Below, piece after piece: positions 1-13,812 of a stretch of 64,000 nucleotides of DNA. The position numbers were made by a program, and so were the translations under genes. Position 1 is the first letter of the stretch; every line of letters starts with the position of its first letter. This stretch comes from Acanthochlamys bracteata (taxonomy: Eukaryota; Streptophyta; Magnoliopsida; Pandanales; Velloziaceae), in contig CM034128.1 of NCBI GenBank assembly GCA_019914995.1, positions 7,380,501 to 7,444,500 on the forward strand, read 5' to 3'. The notes beneath the pieces were generated by a model, which was given only the letters and a program-made list of their open reading frames with translations, had not been told where the DNA came from and did no database searches.

Positions 1-126
1 TCTTAGTAAGTAAATGACTAACTTGACATCAAATTAATCTCAAATATGATTTATAAGTTGAGGATAAATAAATATCTAAGGTTAACTTCAAATTTTATAT
101 AGTTTTCAACTGTAAATGTATATCAA

Positions 127-436
127 GTTCTTAAATATTAGAAGACAAAATATTGATGATAATAAATATTAATTAATATGGTTTATGTATTTTGATACTA
201 ATTAGTTTAATCCACACTCACAAAATGAGAATATATATTAATTAGCTAACATTCGTGCTAGCTAATGAAACAAAAAGTCGTTGTTCTTCAATATTAGAAG
301 ACAAAATATTAATAATAATGAATATTAATTAATATAGTTTATGTATTTTGATACTAATTAGTTTAATTCACACTCACAAAACGAGAATAGAGTTTAATTA
401 GCTACCATTCGTGCTAGCTAATGAAACAAAAAGTCG
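127..436. repeat. Tandem duplication, two copies of a 156-bp unit
   Basis: Copy 1 (127-282) and copy 2 (283-436) align at a constant 156-base offset with scattered substitutions. Each copy ends in a short imperfect palindrome around ATTAGCTA...TAGCTAAT. The unit is AT-rich and non-coding, and it lies beside an LTR-like relic, so it may be retrotransposon-derived. Confidence 0.85.
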
Positions 437-539
437 CTTGCAAATTAGTCAGCTAACATGCCGCTGATTAATACAATCACTTAAAAATAGAGTATTCGAA
501 TAAAGGGCATGATCAAATATAAGCAGGCTGTAGGTATAA

Positions 540-2240
540 TAGTCAGTTGATGCGTTGCTGCTTAGATCAATGGAGAATCTATACTAAGTAGCTAAACAAC
601 TAGCTAGCTAATGAGATGTTGACTATGTGACAAAAAACTTTCAAAAGATCACTCGAGAGTGACTGACGGGCATCTTCAGAGCATATCTCGTGGATGATCT
701 TAACTACCATCGAGTTCGATTCTTTCAACATTTAGAAGGATATATAGACTACCAAATCCAACAAGAAGGAGCATAAATGAGCATTAATTAATCTCAAAGG
801 AATCAACAAGTCAAGAGCTATTGTTTATAAGAAAATTAGTGCGATCAAGCAACTAAATTGAGATCAAAGTATATCAACAAGATGCATTCAAAATATGTCA
901 TTGACATTTTCAACTTAAAGGTCTCATCCAAGTTTCACTTGTAAGCTACACTACAAATGATCATTCTATACTAATTCTATTATCTTACTACAATCAACAT
1001 CATGTATCACAAATTGCAACGTTAAAGTAAAAAGAAGAAAAAGAGAAAGTGTCCAAGCGGAGCTACCGACGACTAAAAGAAGACATACCTTAGACGAACT
1101 GACACTAGCATATGTGGAAATTTTTGAATTAAAGGAGAAAATAATCAAAATTAAGATCATTAATTGAAGATCAACCAATAAGCACAAAAGAGGAATAAGG
1201 TCAAGATGGAACTATAAAGTTGACATTACTCTTCCCAGTAGCATGAAAAGAAAACAAACACCAATTGAAAATAAAAATTCAAGTTATTTGCTTCAGTAAC
1301 TAGTCAAGAGAGCATAAGGGAAGACAAAGAAGACTGAAACGATTCGAGCAAAGTCTCAAAATCGTAGAGAAATTATAAGAATGCATAGTAATGATTTCAA
1401 AAAATTGGCATGTTGATCATAAAAACTTGTCGTCTCGTTAGAGAGAAATTCTGAGATCATGACGCCTTAGAAAAATCAATTCATGCTATTGGGAAGAAGA
1501 TTCAAATGAGAGATAATTATTAGAGATAGGGAGAAAAGCATAAGATGTAAAATCGAATAGAGATGAAGCCAAAAGAACATTTGAGAAATATACATTGAGA
1601 AATCGTCTATAGTGAAACACTTAAAAGAGCCAAACCAACAAGCAAATTAGTCGACTGTTTCATTTGCTAGTTAATGTAGTTCATTAACTATTTCTTTCTT
1701 TGATCATCTCTTATTCTTATTATGTTATATTACTATAGAGAGTAATCATGAGGGAAAATGGTAATAGAGTTGAAACTTCTGTAAAAGTTGTGAGTGATTG
1801 TAAATCATTGTATTGATTACGGGGTGCACTAAGGGTGAAAAAATGCTTAGGCTGGAGTCTTCTCAATGCTATCTTTTGTAAGAGTTACATGGTGCAGTAG
1901 AGAGAGATTGGTGAATTATTTAAGAGGTTGCATTGAGTTCCCATTGTGAGAAAACTCATTTGTAATAGATGCATTTTGAGTGAAACGTACAATTTTAGAG
2001 ACACGGAGGCGTTAAGATGGAATGTCGAGTGTTGGATTTATAGCTCTTTTGATAAAAGATAGTAGAATACACTCGGCTTGGACAGTCGTTGACATAGGGT
2101 ATTGGTAGTCGAACCATGTAAATCTCCTTATGTGCTTCTTGTTTTAACTTGGTTTAATTTCAACGTTTAGAACCAACGTTAAATATTAAACTAAAATTCT
2201 TGCAAAAAATCAATAAGATTACGACTAACTATCTTACAGG
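540..2240 (+). mobile_element. Decayed LTR, SIRE-like Ty1/copia type (relic)
   Basis: No long ORF is present. The 3' part (about 1790-2150) has the layout of a long copia LTR 3' end: a stretch mentioning GCTCTTTTGATAAAAG, then a GACATAGGG-like block, then a CGAACCATGTAAATC-like block. A second region at 46.6-46.7 kb has the same order of blocks (GCTCTTGTGATAAAAAGG, GTAGACAAAGG, GAACCACATAAAT), which supports a common LTR family. Borders are not resolved and no target duplication was found. The family assignment is an inference from motif order. Confidence 0.4.
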
Positions 2241-3219
2241 CTGATTAGCTCAATATTTAATTTTAACATATTATTAAGTGTACAAAGTCAATAAGCAAAA
2301 GAGGCAGCTGATTCAGCTATTTACTCGGCTCTTTATCGAACGCAATGAAATTAATTAAAAAAATCCAACTTTTTTAGCTGCCGATTTCTTTGTGCTTCAA
2401 ACGAACAGGAAGATCCATAAGACAATTAGTTTTAGATGATTTAAATTTAACTTTTTTCTGTTTGTAAGTATCAAACATACTCAGCAATCCAGCAGCTCAA
2501 TGAGTCAACTGGCCTATTTGCTAACTTCTCACTGCTTAGTGTCAAGTTTTTTTAATTTAATAGTTGTTTATAACTCAATTCACTCTCCCTTTTGAATTAT
2601 TTGAGTGGGTGTTCTAATTTGAAGTGTTTAAGTTCCATATTTGAGAATATATCTTAGAAACTATGATTTTTTTAAGTAATATATGAAACTTGCAATGTGT
2701 GCATTGTATTTGTAGGAATGAATTCACAGGTATTAGAAGAAGAGAAAAAAGAAGAAGAAAGAGGAGAAGGACAAACAAAAATAAAAAAGACGATTGACTC
2801 GTTATAATTGCGGAATCGATTAGAAATACATCGATGAAAATAAAGATTATCTTTTGTTGTGTTACTTTATCTATGAGAAAATAATTAGAAGCTTAAAATT
2901 ACTTTTATTTGATCTTGTCATTATTTTACTTTTTGATAGTTGAAAGCTAAAAATAAAAATCTATTCACTATATAAAAAAATTATGAAAACATTAAAAATT
3001 AAGGTAAGTTCTAAAAGTATATCAAACAGACTCATTATATATTGTTTTAGTTAATGCCATTGATTAAATCTTTTAAGTGTCTAATAAGTAATAAAAGAAA
3101 TTTTTTCTGAATTGATCACTAATTAGTTTTAAAGTTATCTATGAGTAATTTTCTTAGCGCCTTAGCGGTAAATTTGAATAGCCAAATTGTAGCCAGATTA
3201 TCTTAGACCCAAAACTCAA
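2241..3219. other. Intergenic, no gene seen
   Basis: AT-rich sequence with short purine-rich runs near 2740-2790. It contains no coding pattern and no element ends that I recognise. The last part is probably the promoter of the downstream AAA ATPase gene. Confidence 0.5.
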
Positions 3220-3539
3220 ATGGCTAAGGAAACTTACAAACGGCAAACATCCCACGTTCTGGCTCCTCCAAAAATCAGAAGTTACAAAGCTCGCGCTCGC
3301 GTTTCCCTTTTTCCAATCCTCAATCGAACCTTCGAACCCAAGGCCAGCTGCTCTTTATTCCTTCTTCCTCTTCCTCAAGACAAGCAAACAACAACAACAA
3401 CAACAAAAACAAACAAACGGCAAACCAAAAATTCTCCGCAAACAAATTTCACTGATTCTAATTCAATCAATTAATCTTCAAAATAGGCGAAGGAGGGAAG
3501 ACAGATTGTTGGTGGTGGTTGCCACTGCGGCGGCGGAGC
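3220..3539 (+). promoter_or_regulatory. 5' leader of the MSP1-like gene with possible uORF
   Basis: This pyrimidine-rich and CAA-rich stretch directly precedes the ATPase start codon. A run of CAA triplets lies near 3388-3410. An 84-codon reading frame (3220-3474) opens here and would be an upstream ORF if transcription starts before 3220. Its composition (Thr, Lys and Gln from the CAA run) looks like leader sequence, not a protein. No clear TATA box was assigned. Confidence 0.4.
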
Positions 3540-6500
3540 ATGGGTTCATCGGAGACTCGATTCGTTCAGGAGCTTGTGTTGTACGCTGCGAGCGCAGCTC
3601 TGAGTTGTCTTGTTCTCTTCGCTGGACTGCGGCAGCTTGATCCTAACCGTGCCGCATCGAAGAAAGCTTTGGAGCACAAGAAGGAAATTGCCAAACGACT
3701 TGGTAGACCCCTTATTCAAACCAACCAGTATGAGGTAATCAGTAGTATATAATGATGTAATTGATTTATTTTGGTTTTAACTCGATTGTTGTTATCTTAC
3801 TTTGCTATGTGTTTGTTGGAGTGTGTTTATATCACCCACGAATTCATGGGCAAAGAATTAGGGAAAACTTTCCTGTTTTTCTTGGGATATTTTGTCTTTT
3901 GTGGTTCTTATACAATAACGAAAGTTGGTACTCTTCAATGGCTTATTTGAAGTCGTGATCGTTTTCCATCCTTTTGTTTGCATTGTGTGGAGTGTTCCAA
4001 GTTGAACTGTGCAATTAGACAAGCACATGTTCTTTGCTTACTCCAAGAGTTTATATGTTATTTTGAAAAGTGTGTTGAATTTGGCAGACTGTTGCAGAGC
4101 GGGTATTTATCAGACTGGTCGAATGACTAGCCATGCCTAAGTATAGGAACAAGGAACATGCTGGAGTGTGAATCTTCTTGCAGTATCACGGAATTTGTCA
4201 TTTATGTTGTTTTAAATGCTCTTGCATTCATTACAAACATGTTGTGGATGCAAGGGATATTGTGGAAGAAGAGAAGGGATAGGAAAAGGAGGGGAAGCTA
4301 GAAGAATATGATGATAAGTTGCTGGATGAAGTTTGCTTTCCTCCTTTTTGTTAGGTCTTGCTTCCTTACTCTTATGGTGGAGCTATCATACTTAATCAAA
4401 ATCAGATTAGAATGTAAGTGAGATACCACGGATATGGAGATTCAGGCATTTAACTCCAATTGAAGAATTTGGTTGGATTGTACATACAGTTTAAATGGAA
4501 ATTTCCTTGTCAATAATTTTGCCAAGAAGCTTTGAATATTTTTATGCATTGAATTCTGAAAGAGATATCCTTGATTTACTCTGAGTCCCTGGAGACTATT
4601 ATATGTGATAGGTTTCTTCAAGGAACAAAGAATAATGGTGCTATTTTTATTTTTTGGGCTTCTATTGGATGTGTTCCAAGCACGTTGCTTGCAGTTAGCT
4701 TCTTTTATTAGACTTGCTATGGACGTTTTTATCTGGTTGATCCATGTGACGTTGGGATGTTTTGTTAGCAAAATTTAACTAAAGCTTGCCTAAATTAACC
4801 TGTTATGCATTTGGGGTGAACCGTGAACGAACATCAGGTTTGTTAAGCTATAGTTCATGTGCCCAACATCTACTGGTATTTGAAATGTATGAGTTACTAA
4901 TAAATGTATGCGTTATTGAATGGAAGCTAATGTTGGTAGTGAAGAGGCTATTAGTGAAGGAAATCATTAGAATTCGGTAGAGTGATATGTAACTCGCTAA
5001 TTGAAAATCGTTGATTAGATGAATTTAATTCTGAGATGATGAGCAGCGATATTATTTTCTTGACGTTGAGCCTTAATGTTTCATAGGAGGTTACTATGAA
5101 TCTACCTAATACTGCAACATGGGAGGCCAAATTTGGTGAACATATACTGTGAAGATAATAAATGATAAATTCAAATTAGTCATCACATAACATTATGTAG
5201 ATTACTACAACAAAATAACTACATCTCATCCCATTAGGTCAGGTCAGCTGTTACATCATTGTGCTCTATTTAAAACAATATCTTCAGTTAGGCCACAAAA
5301 CAAGTAATCTGTTTTCAAGGTAGCTGACCTAGGCTTCTAAGGTTTTTCTCTGCCATTTTTAGTAATAGGTATGTCTAACGATTCTCATATATGAATAGGT
5401 GCGTTTGGAGGTTTTTTTTACATAAAACCATGTTAAGTGGGCTTTCCTCATGGACTAGCTTCTTTACCCACATCCGTCCATGATGATGGGAAAACCCTTG
5501 CGCATTTAGCATCTCACCGGGCATCGATGCACCCGGATGCATTGATCCTCTCCATCTTCTTGTTGCATTTAGGCAATACAATACGTCGCTTCTTGGGGGA
5601 GGCCCAAACACAAGCACAATCATGTAAAGATTATGTCATAAGGATTTGGCATGTTTTTTATATGTGACTACCAACCTAACTCTAAATCTCCTCTTTCATC
5701 CGGACTTGGAACCAGCATTGACGTATTGGTATCTATAAAAGGCAGAGTTAGCAGTATAGAGAGTATTATCTCGAAAACAAAAAAAAAAAAAGAATAATAT
5801 ATAATATATCTTGACAAATGTCTGTTAGGGAGAAAACAATGCTTGCTGTGAATAATGTACTGTTAGGGAAACAATCTCTGCTGTAAATAATCTCTGTTAG
5901 GAAAAACAATCTTTGCATAGACTATAACCTTCTGGTTAAGTATCCCTGTCTGGTTTTGGAAAGTTTTGATTGTCCTAATGTTATCTGTTATGTACTTATT
6001 ACTCTGGTCATACTAGAGTTCTATTTTTGTTTATTATGTATTCTTGAATTGCACTGTAGATGTTCCAGTTTAGGTGAAACTTCCTACACATGTAGAAATC
6101 TATTTTGATTCACAAAATATCGGAAACAAGTTTCTTATGTTGAGGTTGATTAAGAGATTATAACATGGGAGTTAAAAAGTACATATTCTTTTTGACTCTG
6201 TAAAGCTGACCGCATATGCTCATGATATTTCGCTATGATTTTCTGTTTTTGCTAATTAGACTTCTATCACTGTGTAGTTTTTGTATATTGACAAATCGCT
6301 GGACAACGTTCCCAATAATTGTAACTTATGTTGATGTATTGCAGGATGTCATAGCATGTGATGTTATAAATCCTGATCACATTGATGTTGAATTTGAATC
6401 GATTGGGGGTCTGGAGAATATAAAGCAAGCATTATTTGAACTTGTTATCCTCCCTTTACGGCGACCCGAACTTTTTGCACATGGGAAGCTACTTAGTCCC

Positions 6501-9500
6501 CAGAAGGGTGTTTTGCTTTATGGACCTCCTGGAACTGGTAAAACAATGCTTGCTAAGGCCATAGCCAAGGAGTCTGGGGCTGTTTTCATCAATGTGAGGG
6601 TATCCAATCTGATGAGTAAATGGTTTGGCGATGCACAAAAACTTGGTCAGTGTGGAAGCATTTCCTACTTTCATTTGTTAATTTGATGAAGTTGCAACAT
6701 CCAGAGTTATCTGCTTTATTGATGCTTGAAATAGTATGATGTTCGTGTTTGATTATATCTTGATTTTGCCCTTCTTGCTATCATTTTCCTGCGTGTTTAG
6801 AGGGTGCTGTTAACATTCTATAAGAAAATTAATAGTTTTAAAGGATGGAAATGGATTCTTTCTTGAATCTATTTTGTAGAAGTGTACCCTCCTGATTTTT
6901 AATACAACAAATCAATCTATGATACTTCTTGGAAGTAAAGGGTGTTCTCTTATGAGTAACGAATTTTTTTCATGCCTTGGAGATTCCTGGGAAATGTTTG
7001 GAAGATGAGGACTGTTAATTTTGGACTTCAAAGGTAGTTGATGTACATCACTGAAAATAAAGTGGGAGTAATCTCTTGTTACTTCAAAAATGTGGTATTA
7101 ACACCTGAAATAATCTATCTTGTAGACTTGATTTTGTGGGTATTAACACCGCCTGCCACCCACCTGTATATCTACCATCTTTATATTGTCTTTACCCTTT
7201 ATTTTGCAGTCTATCTGTGCCGATATTTTTGCTTGTGTCAGTTGTTATGCTCTTGATCAGCGTTTGGCGGCCTCTCATATGGGCAATGCGGTTTTAGCAT
7301 TATGTTACTTATAAATTTATAGCTCAAGCCGTAACTAATTCGTAGGTTCTATTTGTTGATTGTAAAAATCTTCTTCCATCATGATGCTTCCTTTAAAGGG
7401 TCTTTTGTTTCACCCAACTCAATGGATACATCTATGATATCTTAATACAGAGGACTAATAATAAGGAGAAGCTATAACGTTTTTGTTTGGAATTTCTTAA
7501 TGGAATGCTAAAGCAACGAGTGACATATACTGCTTTGTCATCCGTGTTTTACGTCTGCGTATTGCTTGCTGTGACTGGAACTGAATTCTTTTAGTCTTTC
7601 TTTCACAAGTTGATTTGCAGTTGATATTAGCTTTGTATTCTTCTCTGAAACAACCTACCTAAATTTCTGCAGTGGCTGCTGTATTCAGTCTTGCATATAA
7701 ACTTCAACCTGCTATTATATTCATTGATGAGGTTGACAGCTTCTTGGGTCAGCGTCGAACCACTGATCATGAGGCCATGACTAATATGAAAACAGAGTTT
7801 ATGTCCCTTTGGGATGGCTTCACTACAGACCGTAAGTTCGTTATTAATATTCTGTCATCAAACATTTGTATCAGGACTTTCTGATATACTTCTGTAAATT
7901 TTATGGAATCCTCAAATATTCTTTGTTTTACTACTACTAGAATTGGATTATATATACCATCATTTTATATTCTTTTATTTGGCATGTCATATGCCACCAT
8001 TTTACTCAATAACATTTTTTCCACCAGTTTAACAAATTTTCGTTTCGCAAAAATTCAATAAGTTTCTTTGTTGTTGTTATTGCAGAGTGACACCCATCAG
8101 TTCATGACTTACAAATCTTGGGAACCTTCTTCTTTGAAAAGTCCATCTGATTCCTAACCATAGATGAGTCTTGATCTGCAAATACATTGTCCAATGGGAT
8201 GGAATTCTGCATTTTAATATAACCATTCTGACAATCGATGGCGGCCACAATATGTGACTGCAATGCACAGTATGCATAGTGAACGAGTAAGGACGTGTAT
8301 GGTTGCATGTTTAGCTGGCCTTTACAATTGCACTAGAATGATGCCTCAGACTTATTAATGATGAAAGAAATGACCCAAAGGATCATGAAAATAGAGCCAC
8401 AAAAAAGTAAAATGAAAAAAAGAAAAGGTTGAAATCTTTGTAGTCTATGTGTGCATTTTAAAACTATGTCTTAGTTGCTTTTCAAAATTTAAAGGCTTTC
8501 ATAAAAGCTATCCTGGACTTCTAGGATGCCTGACAGCATCCCTTATTTGTGGACTTTGGTAGTAGACAACCTAAGGGGACTCCCGATGGTTGCTGTCCAC
8601 CTTCCACTTGTAAAGCCACTAATGTATTCTGCTTATAATTTTAGAATACTAGAACGGCAGCAAGCACTAGGCTCTTCTTATTTGGTCGATTTTTGAAAGA
8701 GTAGGATTACGAAGAATTGTGTAATTTGCTGCTATATTTTCTTCGTCAAACATTACTCCCTTTTAACACCTAATTTCTATCCTATTCTACTGAGTTTTGG
8801 TGCGGATTCTTATTGCCAGATGAGTTTAGATATGCTTATGCACCAGAATGACAAGCCCTACCGAGTCTGAATGAAATTTCATGGCTCTGCGTATATTGAT
8901 ATTTGGTAGGTTGACAACAGAGTTATCAACAAGCAATATGATAGTATAACGGTAGGCAATCGAAGCAACATGTGTTAGACACTGCGGCCTTGATGTATTT
9001 GCTTGTTTCTTATTTCCTGCATTCCTTTATTAATGGAAAGTTTTTGTTCACTTAGTTGTTTTGTGGGCATTAACTGTTGGGTTCCATAACAGAAAATGCC
9101 CGAGTTACTGTGCTTGCTGCTACAAACCGTCCCACAGAACTAGATGATGCAATTCTAAGGCGATTTCCTCAGGCCTTTGAAATTGGCATACCTGATAGGA
9201 GTGAGAGAGCTAAAATATTCAAGGTGATTCTCAAGGGGGAGAACATCGACCAAGGCATTGATTATGATTACTTGGCTTGCTTATGTGATGGCTTCACTGG
9301 TTCTGATATACTGGAATGCTGCAAGCAAGCAGCCTACTTTCCAGTCCGGGACTTGCTAAATGATGAAAAAAATGGCGAGGCTACAAATGTAATTCTCCAT
9401 CTTATTACTTCTCTAGAGAGCTATATTTTGAATTTCTATTCTATCAAGTTGCGCTAGTTTGGTAAGCACTGTTTCTTTCTAATGCTTAGGCTATTTAATA

Positions 9501-10046
9501 AGTAACTTGTGAATTGCATTTGATGCCTACCATTTCTTAGGGTGCCATAAAGTAAACATGAGTCTCATTCATTATTGAAAGGGATCATGAGAAATCAGTT
9601 CTTGCTACATAAAAGTAAACACAGATGACTTTTAAAAAACTATGTTTACGTCTTCATGATCTAGGTATAAGCCCCGTGGATCAGTTTTAGTGCCTTCATT
9701 AGTTTCCAGCTGTGTCCTCCTGATTTGGATGTCTGTACTGAAATGTATAGGTTTTGACGATTTAGTTCTTAAAAGAGGATGGAGGAAAGATCATCATAGC
9801 TTTTAATTCCATATTTCGTTTATAATGCAGAAGCCCAGACCTCTAACGCAAGCAGACCTTGAGAGAGTGCTATCAACATCGAAGAAGTTGAAGCGATCAA
9901 CTGAATACAGAGTAGGCTTACAAATGCCTGCATGGACTGGACCAGTTGAGTCTGATGATGGTCAGGTCCAGAATGCTATCCTGGAGATCTCTAAGCTTAT
10001 GTCTCGTATTGTTAATAGTCACTCAGAAGCTCCTTCTGATTCATAG
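3540..10046 (+). CDS. MSP1/ATAD1-type membrane AAA ATPase
   Basis: Five exons: 3540-3734, 6345-6645, 7673-7831, 9093-9388, 9831-10046, all with GT..AG borders and matching phases, giving 388 residues. The protein has an N-terminal membrane helix (about residues 9-28), then a single AAA module. Visible motifs are Walker A GPPGTGKT (125-132), pore loop KWFG (about 157-160), Walker B IIFIDE (180-185), sensor ATNRP (228-232) and arginine-finger region LRRF. Family knowledge: MSP1/ATAD1 extracts mislocalised tail-anchored proteins from mitochondrial outer and peroxisomal membranes. It closely resembles Arabidopsis At4g27680/At5g53540 (about 400 residues). The first intron is 2.6 kb. The start was chosen because it gives the conserved short N-terminus before the helix; an in-frame ATG seven codons upstream (3519) is less likely. 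The gene looks intact. Confidence 0.93.
5395..5625. mobile_element. Possible MITE in intron 1 of the MSP1-like gene
   Basis: The left end GGTGCGTTTGG and the right end CCAAACACAAGCAC form an imperfect inverted pair. Between them lie GC-richer self-complementary stretches, including a palindrome around CGGGCATCGATGCACCCG. No target duplication could be fixed, so this is tentative. Confidence 0.25.
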
Positions 10047-11606
10047 TCTCTTTTTGGCCTTTCTGTAGAGGCTGCTTTGTTCTGTATTACCTCTCTACTT
10101 TTTAAGTACTTGAGATCTGGGTATTGTACTCTTAGCAGGACTTGTAATCTGGTCTGAAGCTATAAGATGCCAACTTTGCAATAATTCAACTTTGTCACTA
10201 AGTAGATTTTATCGTGTTGGCAAAATTTTGTTTTTCATCTTGACTTCATCAGTTAGCTTTTTAAGATTGTTCTTCAAGACTAATCTATCTATTGGATGTC
10301 TGTTTTGTTCAAAACTTCATACAATTGGTAATATTGATCAAGATTTTTTCCACTGCATATACAGCTTGGCTTTTAAGTGCTTCTCTTGGTCTGTTTTGCT
10401 TTTGCATTGCCTAATGCAGATGTAATATGTATTGTTAGCAAGTGCCACATTTTCTGATATTCTTGTTTAAAAAGCTGATAGTATCTTTACGCAAGACGTG
10501 TTCTCTCTCTTTATGTACTTGCTTTAAGATTCTTTTTGTTGTTTTTTGTTTTTTCATCAATTATGTTCCGGTTGTGCTGCAGTTCACTAGTTCTCTGCCC
10601 TTAAAAGAAGCATATATTGAATAGAAGAAAGACCAACTGGATATAAAACAGTGTTCAATATATGAAATCAATTGACATGATTTCGTACCCGCGCCTGAAA
10701 TCTGTGTTCAACAAATACATTGTTGAAACGCACTGATGCACGCTTTCAGTGGGTTGTTTCTCAACATTCTTTATTGTTGTCAATCTTTAAATACTAAGCT
10801 CTGATATAGTAGTCTCATGCAACACAACTACAATAGTGCAATAGAAACCTCTATTACCAATTTTGACAGGAATTGCAGATTCAGGAAGATTGTTTATTAC
10901 TTTGCCGAGGATAACAATTGACTTTTGGTGTAACATTTTCAATAGCAATCACTATCTTCTTTCGTTTAACTTTACACTCAATCAAGTTAATGTTCCAGAA
11001 CCAATTCCCTATAGAGTAAAAAGCACTTCAACGCTTTCTCAACAGATTCTGCCAAAAAAGAAAATTACTGTGTATAACCTAAACTTGCTGTGCTTACTTA
11101 TCGTTAATTGACTTCTTGCTTGATATTAGAATTAACCCATATGCTCTATTAGTTAGGAAACACACAGTCACAAAAAAGAAACGGTTTGAATTAGAAAATG
11201 CTACTTGCCCCTGACTTTTAAATAGGAAATGAACCTAACTAGAAGGTTAGAATGTGTATATAAGAACCTTTAGTGCACAAATAAACTCCACAAGGACCTC
11301 AAAACAGATCTCTTAGGTTGTCTTTGTATTTCCGTTGTCTTCTATCTAATATTTACAAGTCAAGAATCAATCCACAAGACTGCAACCATCATTTAATTGA
11401 GCGCTTACTCATATCAATCTCAAAGGTTCTAAAGGGCTAGTATAGGTGGATTTCAACTTTCTATATCGCACAGCATGTATAGTGTTATCACTCTGGTCTT
11501 TCAACAGGTTTAGGCTCAAGGCATCTGTTTCTAAGAAGTCTAGTCTCATAGAAGACCCAGATACTTGAGAATCTGCAACTTGTGCCTTTGAATTGGCATA
11601 GCAAGC
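10047..11606. other. Intergenic between convergent genes
   Basis: This stretch holds the probable 3' UTRs of the MSP1-like gene (left) and the plastid membrane protein (right). Short ORFs of 60-82 codons are present, but none has a domain or splice context. No repeat ends were identified. Confidence 0.5.
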
Positions 11607-13699
11607 CTATTTTTCCATAGGAAAAGGGCTTAAAAATCTCATCTTGAAGCAAAAATCGAGTGCAACAGCAGAAAATAGGAATACAAGGATATTCTCTGAT
11701 ACAAGAACCCCTCCATCTATGAGTTGTGGTATTAAGTTGTTTAAGTTTGATAACATCAATTTATCAGCCTCCAGTGCAGCAAAACCTGCAATATCAAAAT
11801 AAGCTATAGATGATCCACCAAAATAATGGGGACAAACTGCTCAGAAAACTGAAATCATGCATACCTTTGACAAACACAAAAGCTCCTACAGTCCCCGTTT
11901 TTAGCTGGAGGTTGTCCAGATCTCTTCTCACCGTGTAGCGGAAGGTCACTCCAAACAGTGCACAACTAATAGAAATGACTACTAGATGAACTATTAATTG
12001 AGTAAAACTGGTCGTTTGATATATGGAAAGGGGTAAGGCTGCCAATGTGCCAATTATAGATGAAATAAAGGCAGCTTTTACAGATTCAAATCTTTCCAGC
12101 TCCCTGTTATCTACACCTGAGTTGTTAGAGATGTTAGATGACAAAGAATGTTGCGCACTTTCAACCATTTCTCTTGCTTGAAGCAGTTCCCTTTGGGATT
12201 CAGCAATCTGAGAGCAACAACACCAGTATGATACAAACTGATAGGGAAAATAAAAAGAAAGAATGTATCACTTGATGAGCATTGCTGAAAGCTATAATAA
12301 CTGGGCTTTTCACTAGAAAGCAACAGATTGTGGTTACCATAACAATGCACAGATTATATAGAATTAAGATAATTTCTTCACAACAGGAAGTTTTCATAAC
12401 TTGGCATCCCAACTTATTCGTGTCTTTCTTTCCTCTAAACATCTATAGTTTATTTTATGAGAAACGTAAGATATTGAAAATGGAGAAGATACGCCTCTTT
12501 ATTGGGTGGGAGCACCCTAGAAATAGATGTTTTACACCATGGCCTTATGAGATTAGAGGATGTCTGAATTTAAAGGTTGTCTAAATATGAGCTCTTGCTC
12601 TCTAAGCAGCTTAAGACAAATAGGGATCATGTTGCATTGAATATTCTTTGATCCAACAAATCCAGTTTGCTAGAGATATCAGTCCGCATCAGTAGGTTGC
12701 TCGATGAACAGATGTAACCTAAGCTGAACTTAGGTTCATTTGAGCTAATTCATTTATAACCAACTAGAAAGACATCGGAAAATTTTTTAAAGCTCTAGTA
12801 ATAGACAGGAATTTATGGAAGGGAATAAAAGGTGAGCTTGGCTGACGCTTATAACAACGTTTTGTTTGGTGTTCAAATAAGCATCGGAAGATCTATCAAT
12901 TAGAATTCCCAAAAATAGCACAGTTACATAGATTGACTAATTTCATATATGTAGTAAGATATTCCTTTATACATATATAAAATCTATTCATTTGCAATGC
13001 TAGTGAAATTGCTGCTACTTGTGTACGGGACATCTTAATTACATAGTTGTTCCCTTTAGGCCTTAAACAGAAACAGCTAGCCAAACACAACAGACGGACA
13101 TAAACGTTCTTTAAACTAAGCGCAATCATTCTGTCAATTTAAGTACATGAGAGGCCAACTAAAACAGTTCCAAAGAAACAAACATTAACATTCCTGCATA
13201 TTCTGGAGTTCCACCACCAACTGTGTCATCTGCGGAAAGCATTTGACTACTCAATTGCTTTCTCCTAAGCTAGGCAAACCAGCGAACAAATGGTATGCAA
13301 ACCTAAGTCAAAGAACAAAACAAATAATCTAAACATGCGTTATACCTGTGCTTCTCTCTTCTGCAGCTGCATCACGTATTCCTTCTCACGCTGGACCTGA
13401 GCTTGATCACGTTCAATATCTCTAAGCGCTTCCCGCGCACGGTCAACTCTGAGCTCAGCATCTTGTAATCTTTGCAACAGCGCGCTGTTTTCTTCCCTCC
13501 GCAGCAGCTTATCCACCATTTCCGGCAGAGCGCCGGATTCATCTCTGCCGTCGTTGCTGCTAGTGCACCTAAAGTGAGTAGGTAAACGGAGTCGCCGGAG
13601 AGAGACGGGTTGTGGCAGAAGGAGCATGGTAGATGACCAGCTTGGGGGAACGCGGTGATGGAGCAGTAACGTTGGGGAACTCATGATGGTGGCCAGCAT
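11607..13699 (-). CDS. Plastid-targeted coiled-coil membrane protein, unknown function
   Basis: Three exons read on the minus strand: 13699-13346, 12207-11865 and 11785-11607, with consistent splice phases, giving 291 residues. The N-terminus is rich in Ser, Arg, Leu and Pro with few acids, as in a chloroplast transit peptide. Residues about 60-145 are charged and heptad-like (for example QRLQDAELRVDRAREALRDI) and should form a coiled coil. Hydrophobic segments lie at about 164-180, 187-206 and 262-278. I recognise the overall plan as a conserved plant protein but cannot assign a function. A second in-frame ATG at 13684 is an alternative start: a TATA-like box at 13717-13726 would place transcription start close to 13690-13695, which favours it. 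Confidence 0.8.
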
Positions 13700-13716
13700 T
13701 ATCTATAGGCTTCTTT

Positions 13717-13726
13717 TTTATATATA
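13717..13726 (-). promoter_or_regulatory. TATA-like box of the plastid membrane protein gene
   Basis: The minus strand reads TATATATAAA only 18-27 bases upstream of the first possible ATG. If used, transcription would start near or just inside that ATG, so translation would begin at 13684. The surrounding DNA is AT-rich, so a chance match is possible. Confidence 0.4.
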
Positions 13727-13812
13727 TTAAGGGTATTTGAAGGAACGGTTTAGACCGATATAGACCCATTTGCTGAAATTTTTGTGCCTGCTTTATGGTG
13801 CTATAAATGACC

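Noticed and set aside
3220-3474. 84-codon plus-strand ORF before the MSP1-like gene
   Set aside because: Amino-acid content comes from the CAA-rich leader; kept only as a possible uORF.
4442-4771. 109-codon minus-strand ORF in MSP1-like intron 1
   Set aside because: No recognisable domain; antisense within an intron with ordinary AT-rich composition.
8077-8308. Minus-strand ORFs of 66-68 codons in intron 3 of the MSP1-like gene
   Set aside because: No homology, no start context and no splice structure; intronic by position.
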